This document shows, piece by piece, positions 22,577 through 31,091 of a DNA stretch of 64,000 nt; the stretch's first letter is position 1; every line of letters begins with the position of its first letter. Below the pieces are notes generated by a model. That model had not been told where the DNA came from. It ran no database searches and saw only the letters and a program-made list of their open reading frames with translations. This stretch comes from JAICJR01 sp963848495 (GTDB taxonomy: Bacteria; Actinomycetota; Thermoleophilia; Solirubrobacterales; Thermoleophilaceae). Both the position numbers and the translations under genes were made by a program. The stretch lies in the NCBI GenBank assembly GCA_963848495.1, contig CAWKDV010000002.1, positions 496,001 through 560,000 on the forward strand, read 5' to 3'.

Positions 22577-23974
22577 TCAGAGCCCGCTTTCGGCGGGAAC
22601 CTCTCCAGCGGCCACTGCCTCGATGAGCCGCTCGTGGTCGCGCTCGTTCTGGTCGGCGTAGACGGCGGAGAAGCGGGCGATCGCGCTGTCGAACTGCTTT
22701 CCGGAGCCCAGGTACGCCGCGATCGCGAGCCGGTCACCCGAGCGGGCATGCGCGCGAGCCAGGGACCATCCGCAGGCGCGCGTGTATGCGTGCAGGCCCC
22801 AGTAGGTCATCGTCGAGAGGTCCACCGACGCCTTCCAGTCCCAGAGCTGGCGGACGTAGAAGTCATGTTCCTTGCCGTCCAGCCCCTCGCTCCGTTGCCA
22901 GTTGAGGAAGAGGTCGATCGCCGCCTGGGCCATCCGCTGGCCGCGAACCACGCGCTCGCCGTGGTTCTCGAACTCGCTCGCGCCGAGGTAGGGCTCGAGG
23001 ACGGAGGCCTGTGCCTCCTTGGCCTGGAGGACGAGCGGGTCCCTCCCGTCGCGGGCGACCAGTAGATAGATCGAAGCGCGGGTGCCGACGCTGCCGACGC
23101 CGACGACCTTGCGGGCCGTATCGACCAGGCGGTAGCTGTCGAACAGGTACCGGCGGTCCTCATCCAGCCCCTCCCGGTACTCGTGGACCAGCTCCCGGAC
23201 GTACTCGCCCTCGTCGCGCTCGTCGGCTGGATCGAACAGCTCGCGGAAGGGGACGAGCAACGGCGGCACATGGCGAAACCGGAGCTCGCCATCGACGTAC
23301 TCGGTGAGCTTCGTGACCGCCCGCAGGCTCGTCTTGCGCCGCGCCCTGGCGAACGGCCGCGCGAACGTGATCCGCCCCTTCTTGCCGAGCTGGCCGCCGA
23401 AGCGGTGGACGAGCTCGCTCGCGTTGATGCGCTCGTACCAGACGTCGAGGTGACTCTCCGCGGCGAAGTGGCGCATCGCCTCGCGGTACTCGCGCACGCA
23501 GTCGCTGACGAGCCGCCGCCGGCGACCCGCGGGGATGCCGATGTCGCGGCCGGCGATCTCGGCGCTCGCGGCCATCCGCTTCACGTCCCACTCCCACGGC
23601 CCGGGCAGCGTCTCGTCGAAGTCGTTCGGGCCGAAGATGAGGCGGCGGTCCTGGGCGGCGAAGCCGCCGAAGTTCGAGATGTGGGCATCGCCGCAGGCCT
23701 GTACGACGATCCCCGAGCTGGGCGTCGCCGCCAGATCCGCCGCCATCACGGCCGCCGCGCCCCGGTAGAAGGTGAACGGCGAGACCGCCATGCGTCCATA
23801 GCGGATCGGGATCAGCTCCTGAACCCGGGTCGCCGCCTGAGTCCGCAGGACCTCGATCGGATCCGGCCGATCCGGAGCGGGCGCCCACTCGCCGTGGGCG
23901 GAGCGCGGCACGTCCCGGCGCGCCGATCGGCCTCGCTCCGCGGACTCCCCGGACTGAAGCGTCGCTACGCCCAA
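22577..23974 (-). CDS. DUF2252 family protein
   Basis: A 465-aa protein with the DUF2252 signature: MAVSPFTFYRGAAAVMAADL (about 62-81), VQACGDAHISNFGGFA, FGPNDFDETLPGPWEWDVKR and the late VGSVGTRASIYLLVARDG. The GDAH..N and D-D motifs resemble a kinase-like phosphotransfer fold, but no substrate has been shown for the family as far as I know. It lies between the GAP-family gene and the FAD oxidase on the same strand. Full family length. Confidence 0.85.
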   Translation of the reverse strand: MGVATLQSGESAERGRSARRDVPRSAHGEWAPAPDRPDPIEVLRTQAATRVQELIPIRYGRMAVSPFTFYRGAAAVMAADLAATPSSGIVVQACGDAHISNFGGFAAQDRRLIFGPNDFDETLPGPWEWDVKRMAASAEIAGRDIGIPAGRRRRLVSDCVREYREAMRHFAAESHLDVWYERINASELVHRFGGQLGKKGRITFARPFARARRKTSLRAVTKLTEYVDGELRFRHVPPLLVPFRELFDPADERDEGEYVRELVHEYREGLDEDRRYLFDSYRLVDTARKVVGVGSVGTRASIYLLVARDGRDPLVLQAKEAQASVLEPYLGASEFENHGERVVRGQRMAQAAIDLFLNWQRSEGLDGKEHDFYVRQLWDWKASVDLSTMTYWGLHAYTRACGWSLARAHARSGDRLAIAAYLGSGKQFDSAIARFSAVYADQNERDHERLIEAVAAGEVPAESGL

Positions 23975-23993
23975 GTCGGCCGCTTCGCTGTTC

Positions 23994-25391
23994 TTATGGT
24001 GCGACGTTCTGGTTCATGTGGAACAGGTTTTCGGGATCGTAGGCCCGTTTGACCTGAACCAGCCGCTCGTAGTTCTGGCGGTAGTTGTCTCGAATCCGGC
24101 CGTAGTCGTCATCCTGCATGAAGTTGATGTAGCCGCCAGGCTCCGAGTACGGCGCCAAGGCCTCGTGGTAGTCGCGGAGCCACCTGATCCGCTCGCTGTC
24201 GTTGGCCGGGTCGCTCCATCCCGCGAGGAACACCATCCCGTAGGTGGCGTCGCGGTAGGCGAAGGCGGTGTCATCTGCTGCGACGCGATGGCATGCGCCG
24301 TTGATCGGATACATGTGCATCGTGCAGGTCACCTCGGGAACGGCGGACCCATGCTCGACGTGCGCCGCGATTGCGGCGTCCGGAAGCTCGTTCACGAAGG
24401 CGCCCTTCCAATACGCACGCAGGCCCTTCGGATAGAGGGCATCGAAAGCTCCGTTCAGGGCCGGGTACGGCAGCGGACCGCTCCCGTCGGCAACGATCGG
24501 CGCCACATCTCGGAATGGCTGCAGGACGCGCTCGGCTTGGTCGAGTGGGCCTGCCCAGTGCACCACCACCAGGCATAGGGGGTCGCCGTGCCGGTCCTCC
24601 GGGATGAAGGGCAGCGGCGGGGCGATCTGGAACCCGGGGAAACCTCCGAACTCCTCGGGCGCCTCCCGGATGAATTCGTCGAACATCCGAAGCACGGTGG
24701 CGGCGTCTTCCAGGTTGTAGAAGATCGGACCGGCGAAGACCTGATCGACCTCGGCCAGGCGATACTCAAACGACGTCACGACGCCGAAGTTGCCACCACC
24801 GCCGCGCAGTCCCCAGAAGAGATCCTCGTTCTCGCGTTCGCTCGCAGTGAGGAACTTCCCGGCCGCGGTGACCACGTCGGCTGAGATGAGATTGTCGATC
24901 GTCAGCCCAAGCCCGCGGGACAGGTAGCCGATGCCTCCTCCCAGTGTGAGACCGGAGATGCCCGTGGTCGAGATGATCCCTCCGGTCGTCGCCAGACCAA
25001 AGGCGTGAGTTGCGTAGTTGAAGTCGCCCCAGGTCGCTCCGGCGTCGGCACGAGCAGTTTTGTTTCTTGGATCCACGCGGACCGTGCGCATCTCCGACAT
25101 ATCGATGACCAAGCCGCCATCGTTCGTCCCGAAGCCGGGTCCACTGTGCATGCCGCCGCGCACCGACAGATCCAGCCCGTTCTCGCGGGCGAAGTCCACG
25201 GCTCCGATGACGTCGCTGACCTGCTCGGCCTTCACGACGGCCAGCGGCCGCCTGTCGAACATGCCGTTGTGGACCATGCGCGCCTCGTCGTAGCCTTCAT
25301 CCGCGGCGCCGAGAACCAGGCCGCGCACCCGGGCACGTAAGGGTTGAACCGCCTCGCTGGTCAGAGGGCTCGCTATGGCACTTTCTGCCAT
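23994..25391 (-). CDS. BBE-type FAD-dependent oxidase, single covalent flavin link
   Basis: A 465-aa vanillyl-alcohol-oxidase/berberine-bridge family enzyme. LSVRGGMHSGPGFGTNDGG (about 75-93) holds His82, the expected 8-alpha flavin attachment. The second attachment Cys of BBE enzymes is missing: LGLTIDNL has Thr164 where Cys is usual. The C-terminal BBE segment NYERLVQVKRAYDPENLFHMNQN is intact. It would oxidise an alcohol, sugar or alkaloid-like substrate and make hydrogen peroxide. The cupin 85 bases upstream is in the same orientation. Confidence 0.87.
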   Translation of the reverse strand: MAESAIASPLTSEAVQPLRARVRGLVLGAADEGYDEARMVHNGMFDRRPLAVVKAEQVSDVIGAVDFARENGLDLSVRGGMHSGPGFGTNDGGLVIDMSEMRTVRVDPRNKTARADAGATWGDFNYATHAFGLATTGGIISTTGISGLTLGGGIGYLSRGLGLTIDNLISADVVTAAGKFLTASERENEDLFWGLRGGGGNFGVVTSFEYRLAEVDQVFAGPIFYNLEDAATVLRMFDEFIREAPEEFGGFPGFQIAPPLPFIPEDRHGDPLCLVVVHWAGPLDQAERVLQPFRDVAPIVADGSGPLPYPALNGAFDALYPKGLRAYWKGAFVNELPDAAIAAHVEHGSAVPEVTCTMHMYPINGACHRVAADDTAFAYRDATYGMVFLAGWSDPANDSERIRWLRDYHEALAPYSEPGGYINFMQDDDYGRIRDNYRQNYERLVQVKRAYDPENLFHMNQNVAP

Positions 25392-25476
25392 TTCCTCATT
25401 CCCTTCGGCTCGATGACGGTAAGCACGGGCGATACTACGCCGCTCTGGGCGGCCGCGAAAGCCCGTTCGTTGCGTT

Positions 25477-25890
25477 TCAGTGCGCCCCCGCCGGGGCGGC
25501 GGAATACTCCTCGTCGGTGACCTTGTCGCCCCACTCGGCGACCGGGTGGTCGTCGTCGACCTCGTTTAGCGCGAGGTGGACCATGAAGCGGTTCGCGGCG
25601 CCGCCGTGCCAGTGGTCCTCGCCCGGCTCGAACCAGACTCGGTCTCCGGGGCGGATCACCTCGACGGGACCGCCGCGTCGCTGGCACAGGCCCACGCCCT
25701 CGGTGACGTAGATCGTCTGGCCGAGCGGGTGCGTATGCCAGGCGGTGCGCGCGCCGGGCGTGAAGTGGACGAGGTTCGCCCGCACGCGAGCGGGCGGGGG
25801 CGCGGCCGCGACGGCGTCGATGAAGACGTCGCCCGTGAACCACTCCTCGGGGCCCTTGGCCGTGTCGACGCTGCTTCTCGTGATCTCCAT
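25477..25890 (-). CDS. Cupin domain protein
   Basis: A 137-aa single-domain cupin. Motif 1 is TAWHTHPLGQTIYVTEG (about 47-63), with two His and one Gln/Glu as metal ligands, and motif 2 is PGDRVWFEPGEDHWHGG (about 79-95). Close relatives include carboxymuconolactone-linked and quercetinase-like cupins. It could be an isomerase or dioxygenase acting on a product of the neighbouring oxidase. No ribosome site decides the start, but the fold begins at MEITRS. Confidence 0.84.
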   Translation of the reverse strand: MEITRSSVDTAKGPEEWFTGDVFIDAVAAAPPPARVRANLVHFTPGARTAWHTHPLGQTIYVTEGVGLCQRRGGPVEVIRPGDRVWFEPGEDHWHGGAANRFMVHLALNEVDDDHPVAEWGDKVTDEEYSAAPAGAH

Positions 25891-25924
25891 ATGTCGCGCT
25901 CCTTGCGTCAGAGGTTGCTGCCTG

Positions 25925-27043
25925 TCACGCCACAGGCGCCCGCGGAAGCGTGAAGCGGAAGGCGCTGCCGCCCCCCTCGGCGGCCTCCACCCAGATGTGC
26001 CCGCCGTGGGCCTCCACGATCCGGCGGCACATCGCCAGCCCGAGCCCGACGCCCTCGATCCTCGTGTTGCCGCGCGAGAAGAGCCCGAAGATGCGGCCGG
26101 CCTCGTCGGGGTCGACGCCGACGCCGTTGTCGCACACGGTCACGATCCACTCGTGGCTGCCGCGCAGTGCCGAGAGCTCGACGCGCGGCGGTGCGTCGCT
26201 GCGGAACTTCAGGGCGTTGGCCACGAGGTTCTGCAGCACGCGGCGAAGCTGGCCGGCGTCGCCCTCGACCTCCGGGAGCTCGCCCACCTCGATCGTCGCC
26301 TGCTCCTCGTTCAGGCGCGCACGGAGATCCTGCTTCACCTCGACCACGAGCCGGGAGAGCTCCACCGGCTCGATCTCCAACACACCCGCCCGCGCGTAGG
26401 TCAGCACGCAGTCGACCAGCTCGCGGGCGCGAACAGTGCTCCCGCGCAACTGCTGGAGGACCTCGGCCGGCGGCGGTTCGTCCGGGTGCCGCTCGAGGAG
26501 AGTCACGAGCAGCGCCATCGCCGTGATCGGCTCGCGCAGGTCGTGGGCGACCATCTCGGCGTAGCTGCGCAGGTCGGCCTCCATGCGGCGCTGCTCGGTC
26601 ACATCGGTGAGGAACGTGATGAGCCCGTCGCCGAGCTTCATCGTCCGCTCGAGGAACGTGCCCAGCATGTAGCCGTCGCCGAACGGCGTGTCGTAGGTGA
26701 TCTCCTGCACCCAGGGCTCGCCGAAGTCCACCACGCGCGTGTAGGCGCGAAACGCACGGCTGCCCTGCATCTGCGGCAGCGCCTCCAGGAGCGTGTAGCG
26801 GTCGCGGGTCGCGGCGGGCAGGCGGAAGCTGCGCAGAATCGCCGGGTTTCCGTAGCCGAACGAGAAGTCGACTACGCGGCCATGGTCATCGCGGATCGCC
26901 CACAGCACGCCGACGAGCTCGGGAGAGGCGTCGTGCACCGATCGGAAGCCCTTCGCGCCGCGCTCGCCGAGAAGTGCGACGAGCTTCGGATCCTCGCCCC
27001 AGCTCTCGTCCTGGCGTTTGAAGCGGACTTGCGCTTGGCCCAC
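25925..27043 (-). CDS. Sensor histidine kinase, PAS-containing, soluble
   Basis: A 372-aa kinase from GTG 27043, chosen because the frame start at 27133 would overlap the next gene upstream and reads as Arg/Trp-rich noise. A PAS-like sensor with its PAC part (ITFLTDVTEQRRMEADLRS) spans about 20-180. The H box is MVAHDLREPITAM (about 192-204), the N box QNLVANALKF, and the G boxes DNGVGVDPDEAGRIF and GVGLGLAMCRRIVEAHGG. No membrane helices, so it senses a cytoplasmic signal. No response regulator gene lies nearby, making it an orphan kinase. Confidence 0.85.
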   Translation of the reverse strand: MGQAQVRFKRQDESWGEDPKLVALLGERGAKGFRSVHDASPELVGVLWAIRDDHGRVVDFSFGYGNPAILRSFRLPAATRDRYTLLEALPQMQGSRAFRAYTRVVDFGEPWVQEITYDTPFGDGYMLGTFLERTMKLGDGLITFLTDVTEQRRMEADLRSYAEMVAHDLREPITAMALLVTLLERHPDEPPPAEVLQQLRGSTVRARELVDCVLTYARAGVLEIEPVELSRLVVEVKQDLRARLNEEQATIEVGELPEVEGDAGQLRRVLQNLVANALKFRSDAPPRVELSALRGSHEWIVTVCDNGVGVDPDEAGRIFGLFSRGNTRIEGVGLGLAMCRRIVEAHGGHIWVEAAEGGGSAFRFTLPRAPVA

Positions 27044-27068
27044 GCCCGCGAGGATAGGGACGGCTCGC

Positions 27069-27350
27069 TCAGCGAGGCAGCGGCAACTCCACCGCCACCG
27101 CCACCGCAGCCGTGTAGGCGCCGCCCTCGTCATGCGAACGCTCGGCGCGGCGAGCGGCCAGATCCACTGGACCGGACGCCTCGAAACGTTCGAGCCGGGC
27201 TGAGCCGGCGCCGCCCCGCACGCTGTCAGCCGCGCGCCGAGCGTCCTCGTAGGACGCGAAGCTCGGCGACTGTGCGAGCGGTTCCCCGCTGGCCGAGGCG
27301 ATCGTCCAGCGGTAGCGACCGCCGTTGTCCTCGTAGACGAGAAACTCCAT
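27069..27350 (-). CDS. YegP/DUF1508-like small protein
   Basis: A 93-aa protein starting MEFLVYEDNGGRYRWTIASA, which matches the YegP/DUF1508 beta-rich repeat (about 1-50, F-x-Y-x-D-x-x-G-x-Y-R-W). The tail is acidic then Ala-rich. GGAAGG lies 3 bases before the ATG at 27350; an alternative ATG at 27392 also has an AG-rich site. Function of the family is not established, though some members are stress-linked. Confidence 0.65.
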   Translation of the reverse strand: MEFLVYEDNGGRYRWTIASASGEPLAQSPSFASYEDARRAADSVRGGAGSARLERFEASGPVDLAARRAERSHDEGGAYTAAVAVAVELPLPR

Positions 27351-27484
27351 CGTCCTTCCCGGGCCGTGAGCCTTGTTCCCAGCGGTGGCCATGGCCGACC
27401 GCCTCTCTGCCCTTCTGACCGAAGCAGCGCCCTGAAAGCAGAAGGGCTGAGGGCTCACCGAGCGCAAGGCTCACGCTAGCACGG

Positions 27485-27507
27485 TTTCCGACCGGCTAAG
27501 TCGGAAA
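27485..27507. promoter_or_regulatory. Perfect 8-bp inverted repeat between divergent genes
   Basis: TTTCCGAC (27485-27492) and GTCGGAAA (27500-27507) flank a 7-base spacer cggctaa, 29 bases before the ATG at 27536 and between divergent small genes. It is a candidate operator; a T-rich terminator tail is absent. Confidence 0.5.
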
Positions 27508-27535
27508 TTCCGGACGGGCGTAAGCTTGCACACGC

Positions 27536-27832
27536 ATGTCCTTTGAAGACACCACTCCTGATTCCATCGATGACGAGGAAGTTCGGGCTGTGGTGAGGCG
27601 GCTGTCTCGACCCGACGCGAGCGGCGGAACGGTGATCGAGCGCGCGGCCATCCTCGCCGAGGGCGCCATTTCCGGGCCGATCGTGGACTGGATCATCGCC
27701 CACGCCGGTGTGGCCGAGACGAGGGCCCCCGCCGCGTCGCAGGGGCTCCACGGCAGCCGGCTCTCCGCGGCGCCCGCGGGCTCGGGTGGGCCGCCGTTGC
27801 GCTACGTGCTGCCCCCCGGGGCGCTCTCCTAG
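27536..27832 (+). CDS. Small acidic hypothetical protein
   Basis: A 98-aa protein. The first 60 residues (DDEEVRAVVRRLSRPDASGG, then TVIERAAILAEG) look helical and globular; the tail is Gly/Pro/Ala-rich and disordered. I do not recognise a family. A TAAGCT box at 27521-27526 lies 9 bases before the ATG, so the mRNA may be almost leaderless. Its stop codon overlaps that of the convergent MpsC gene. Confidence 0.6.
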   Translation: MSFEDTTPDSIDDEEVRAVVRRLSRPDASGGTVIERAAILAEGAISGPIVDWIIAHAGVAETRAPAASQGLHGSRLSAAPAGSGGPPLRYVLPPGALS

Positions 27833-28233
27833 CCGGGGTCGGTGATCTCCAGGGCGCCGAACCCCGGTAGGGGGCCGTCGGTCAGGAAGACCTCGATCGT
27901 GAGGTCGGGCTCGATGTGGGCCTGGCTCAGGAAGGCGAGCACCTTGCGACCCGTCAGCTCCTCGATCATCTCGCTGTAGCGCGTCTTCATGAGCCGCTGG
28001 AAGTCGCGCCGCATCTCCAGCACGCGGTCCGGCTCCCCGCCCTCCATCATGGTTCGCTCGATCGCCGTGAACCCGTTGCTCAGTACGCAGACGATCAGGT
28101 TGTCGAGCACGTAGGTCTTGGCCTTTAGCGGCCCGCGCCCGTAGTGGTCGCGCATCAACGCGACGATTCGGTTTGTGATCTCAGAGAGGAGCCTGCCGCC
28201 AGCCAGCGGCTCGCCCGATTCCAAGTCGCGCAT
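27829..28233 (-). CDS. MpsC/DUF2294 domain protein, copy A
   Basis: A 134-aa protein made almost entirely of the DUF2294 (MpsC) domain: LLSEITNRIVALMRDHYGRGPLKAKTYV, then VCVLSNGFTAIERTMMEGG and MIEELTGRKVLAFLSQAHIEPDLTIEVFL. In Firmicutes MpsC belongs to a membrane-potential-generating system with MpsA and MpsB, neither of which is visible here, so the role in this genome is unknown. Paralogues lie at 29626 and 30030. The start MRDLES at 28233 is chosen because the earlier frame to 28518 is low-complexity. Confidence 0.8.
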   Translation of the reverse strand: MRDLESGEPLAGGRLLSEITNRIVALMRDHYGRGPLKAKTYVLDNLIVCVLSNGFTAIERTMMEGGEPDRVLEMRRDFQRLMKTRYSEMIEELTGRKVLAFLSQAHIEPDLTIEVFLTDGPLPGFGALEITDPG

Positions 28234-28469
28234 GCTGCGTTGAAGCTTCCAGGATCGTCGAACGAAAAGCCGCCAGCATCCTATCGGCACGGCCCGCTCG
28301 ACCCGCGTTCCGGATCGGGTAACCTCGTGAGGTCGAGGTCGGCCGACGGGGTCCGTGGGGCACGGTCGGGGGCATCGGCTCGGAGCTACTCGCGCTCGTT
28401 GGCGGCCTAGACTGGCGGCATTCGAGGGCGTTGCACCGCCAACGTTCATCGATACCACTGGAGCTGCCA
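28234..28469. other. Divergent promoter region of MpsC-A and desaturase
   Basis: These 236 bases separate two divergent genes. An open frame runs through but has no recognisable protein signal. A TAGACT box at 28408-28413 is a possible -10 for the desaturase. No strong inverted repeat was seen. Confidence 0.35.
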
Positions 28470-29510
28470 ATGTCGCAGGCGTCGACGAGTCCCTTCTGGC
28501 AGGAAGCGCTCGCCCCATACGCGCAGCCCCGGCTGACGCGAAGCCTCGCCGAGCTCGCGACCTCTGTCGTCCCCTACCTGGCGCTGTCGGTGGTGATGTA
28601 CCTGACGCTCGGCGTGTCGTATCTGCTCACGCTCGCCCTTGCCGTTCTTGCCGCCGGATTCCTGGTACGCACGTTCATCGTCTTCCACGACTGCGCGCAC
28701 GGGTCCTTCCTGCCCTCCAGGCGGGCCAATGCGTATCTCGGCGCGCTGCTGGGGCTCTTCGTGCTGGCGCCGTTCCGGCGCTGGCGCCATGACCACGCGG
28801 TTCACCACGCCACATCGGGCGACCTCGAGCGGCGTGGCGTGGGAGACGTGCTGACGCTCACGGTCGCCGAGTACCGCGCGCGGTCGCCGCGTGGGCGGCG
28901 CGCCTATCGCCTGATCCGCAACCCGCTTGTGATGTTCGGCATCGGCCCGGTGATAGCGATGATCGTGGGACCGCGGATAGTCGCCCGCGGAGCGCGGCCC
29001 CGCATGCGCAACAGCGTCCTGGCGATGGACGCCGCACTCCTCGTCGTCGTGGCCGGCCTCTGCTGGCTGATGGGCTGGCAGCAGTTCCTGATCGTCTGGG
29101 CGCCCGCCGCGCTGATGGCCGGGTCGGTCGGCATCTGGCTGTTCTACGTACAGCACCAGTTCGAGGACGCCTACTGGCAGGACGCCGGGGACTGGACCTA
29201 CGCGGAGGCGGCGCTACGCGGCAGCTCGTACCTGAAGCTGCCGAAGGTGCTCCAGTTCTTCACCGGCAACATCGGGCTGCACCACGTGCACCACCTCAAT
29301 GCGCGCATACCGAACTACAACCTCCAGGCGGCCCACGACGCCAACCCGATCTTCCACGACGTGCCGACGCTCTCGCTCTCGGACGGGTTACGGGCGGTCA
29401 CGCTCAAGCTCTGGGACGAGGAGAGCGGCAAGCTGGTCACGTTCGCACACGTACGGGCGATTGATGACTCCTCACGGAGTCCGCTGCCCGACCCGCGCCC
29501 CGCCGCTTGA
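28470..29510 (+). CDS. Membrane fatty acid desaturase (delta-12/omega-6-like)
   Basis: A 346-aa di-iron membrane desaturase. The three histidine boxes are HDCAHGS (about 74-80), HDHAVHHATSGD (about 109-120) and HHVHHLN (about 271-277). Hydrophobic helices lie between box 1 and the N-terminus and between boxes 2 and 3. The enzyme introduces a double bond into acyl chains of membrane lipids using O2 and a ferredoxin or NADH chain. GGAGCTGCC precedes the ATG at 28470. Flanking MpsC paralogues suggest a link to membrane state, by context only. Confidence 0.9.
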   Translation: MSQASTSPFWQEALAPYAQPRLTRSLAELATSVVPYLALSVVMYLTLGVSYLLTLALAVLAAGFLVRTFIVFHDCAHGSFLPSRRANAYLGALLGLFVLAPFRRWRHDHAVHHATSGDLERRGVGDVLTLTVAEYRARSPRGRRAYRLIRNPLVMFGIGPVIAMIVGPRIVARGARPRMRNSVLAMDAALLVVVAGLCWLMGWQQFLIVWAPAALMAGSVGIWLFYVQHQFEDAYWQDAGDWTYAEAALRGSSYLKLPKVLQFFTGNIGLHHVHHLNARIPNYNLQAAHDANPIFHDVPTLSLSDGLRAVTLKLWDEESGKLVTFAHVRAIDDSSRSPLPDPRPAA

Positions 29511-29625
29511 CCCGGCCGCAGGGCGGAGTAGAGTCGTAGGTACACCGCCCGTTCGGGAGTCCTTGTTTTCCTGGCTTGCGCGCGCGGATTCAGTTCCGAC
29601 CAGGAGGACGAGAGAGGGGCTGGCC

Positions 29626-30033
29626 ATGTCCAGCACAAGCGATGCCCGGCCGACGGGCGGTGAGCTCTCGGTCGCGATCTCGAACGGGATGGTGCACCTG
29701 TTGCGCCAGTACACCGGCAGAGGGCCAACCAAGGCGCGCACGACGACAGGCCGCGACCATGTCCTCATCATGGTGCAGGACGCCCTCACAACGGGGGAGC
29801 GGACGCTCGTGGACGCCGGCTACGGCGAGGAGGTGATGCTCACTCGGCGTCGCTTTCAGGAGTGTATGCGGCCCGAGGCGACCAAGATGGTCGAGGACCT
29901 CACGGGACGTAGCGTGGTGGGCTTCATGAGCGACAACCACGCCAACCCCGACCTCGGCGTCGAGGTCTTCATCCTGGCGCCCGACGGCAAACCGGCCGAG
30001 CTCGCAGAGGGCGAGTCGTCGGACGGGAATTAG
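29626..30033 (+). CDS. MpsC/DUF2294 domain protein, copy B
   Basis: A 135-aa protein with the same pattern as copy A: LSVAISNGMVHLLRQYTGRGPTKART, TTGERTLVDAG and MVEDLTGRSVVGFMSDNHANPDLGVEVFIL. AGAGAGGGG lies 5 bases before the ATG. It follows the desaturase by 115 bases on the same strand. Its TAG overlaps the stop of copy C on the other strand, so B and C are tail to tail. Confidence 0.82.
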   Translation: MSSTSDARPTGGELSVAISNGMVHLLRQYTGRGPTKARTTTGRDHVLIMVQDALTTGERTLVDAGYGEEVMLTRRRFQECMRPEATKMVEDLTGRSVVGFMSDNHANPDLGVEVFILAPDGKPAELAEGESSDGN

Positions 30034-30467
30034 GCGCCTGGCTCCGGAGGCTCGAAGCCCCGCATGTCCGTGCGGGGTTCGCCGAGCAGGAAGAACTCGA
30101 CCGAGACATCCGCCTCGAGGTTGGTCTCGCTGAGGAAAGCCCTCACCACCCGGCCGGTGGCCTGCTCGACGATGCCCTTGAACTCATCGGCCATCGCCTG
30201 CTGGAAGCGGCGGCGGATCGCTTGGATCGCCTCGATCTCGCCGCGGTCTACGAGGGTGCGCTCGGCCTTGGTGAAGGTTTCCTCGAGCACCACGGCGACC
30301 ATGTCTTCCGTGATGTACGCCTTGGCCTTCGTCGGGCCCTTCCCGTAGTACTCGCTCTGGAGACGCACGATCTGCGTGGCGATCTCCGCGCGTACGCTGC
30401 CAATCGTTCTGTCGTCGTGTGGATCCACCACTGACCCCCGGTGCGGAGATGTTAGGACGGACGTCAC
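30030..30467 (-). CDS. MpsC/DUF2294 domain protein, copy C
   Basis: A 145-aa protein: AEIATQIVRLQSEYYGKGPTKAKAYI, TKAERTLVDRGE and IVEQATGRVVRAFLSETNLEADVSVEFFLL define the domain. Three sites are nearly invariant between A, B and C: GRGP or GKGP with KA, ERT, and TGR-V. The start may be GTG 30467 or GTG 30431. Three paralogues within 2.6 kb suggest local duplication, but they are diverged enough to have separate roles. Confidence 0.82.
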   Translation of the reverse strand: MTSVLTSPHRGSVVDPHDDRTIGSVRAEIATQIVRLQSEYYGKGPTKAKAYITEDMVAVVLEETFTKAERTLVDRGEIEAIQAIRRRFQQAMADEFKGIVEQATGRVVRAFLSETNLEADVSVEFFLLGEPRTDMRGFEPPEPGA

Positions 30468-30555
30468 GAGGCTTCAAGTCGGCGCCTGCGTCCTCGAGCC
30501 CGTTCCCAGCGTGCCGGTCCGGCCCCTGAGTCCGCCACGCGCCGCGCCGTGAACG

Positions 30556-31017
30556 CTACCCGGCGCCGGGCCACGGAGGTTGCGGTGGCGCCGAGTGGAG
30601 CGCGCGGCGAAGCAGCGTCAGCAGTTGGCGGCGCTCGGCCGGCTTCAGTCCGCCTAGCACCTCGCCCTCGACCTGCTCTGCCAATTGCCGGGCTGCCTTC
30701 AGGGTGCGCCGGCCCTTGGTGGTGATGGCGACCTCCCAGGCCCGGCGATCGTCGGGGCGGTGGCGGCGTTCGACCAGGCCCGCGCGTTCGAGCTCGTCGA
30801 TGAGCGCGACCATGGCGCTCGGATCGATGCCCATGTCGGCGCTCAGCTCCCGCTGAATCGCGCCCGTGCGGGCTCCCAGGACGTTGAGGAGCGCAAAGGT
30901 GGCGGGGGTCAGGTCGACGCCGCCAAGCGCCTCGGCGGTGCGCGTGTGGGAAGCCCGCCAGAGCCGGAAGAAGAGCTGACCGGCGAACTCGGTTACCTCG
31001 GGGTCGGTCGAAAGCAT
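30556..31017 (-). CDS. MarR-family transcriptional regulator
   Basis: A 153-aa winged-helix regulator. LTPATFALLNVLGARTG, QRELSADMGIDPSAMVALIDELERAGLVERRHRPDDRRA region (about 45-85; helix and wing) and KGRRTLKAARQLAEQVEGEVLGGL are typical MarR parts. The start MLSTDPE at 31017 gives family length; an ATG at 31053 lies inside the promoter palindrome. It faces the DUF1801 gene head to head and probably represses itself and that gene, with release by a phenolic or oxidant ligand. Confidence 0.85.
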   Translation of the reverse strand: MLSTDPEVTEFAGQLFFRLWRASHTRTAEALGGVDLTPATFALLNVLGARTGAIQRELSADMGIDPSAMVALIDELERAGLVERRHRPDDRRAWEVAITTKGRRTLKAARQLAEQVEGEVLGGLKPAERRQLLTLLRRALHSAPPQPPWPGAG

Positions 31018-31029
31018 CAATCGTGGTCC

Positions 31030-31063
31030 TTGAAGATTATTGTACGATACCATGATAGTGTCG
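31030..31063 (+). promoter_or_regulatory. Promoter with MarR-type inverted repeat
   Basis: TTGAAG (31030-31035) and GATAGT (31054-31059) are 18 bases apart and read toward the DUF1801 gene. CGATAC (31045-31050) and GTGTCG (31058-31063) form an imperfect inverted repeat over the -10, suiting repression by the divergent MarR protein. Confidence 0.5.
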
Positions 31064-31091
31064 ATCCACAAAAGACTTGAGGTGCTTGGCA

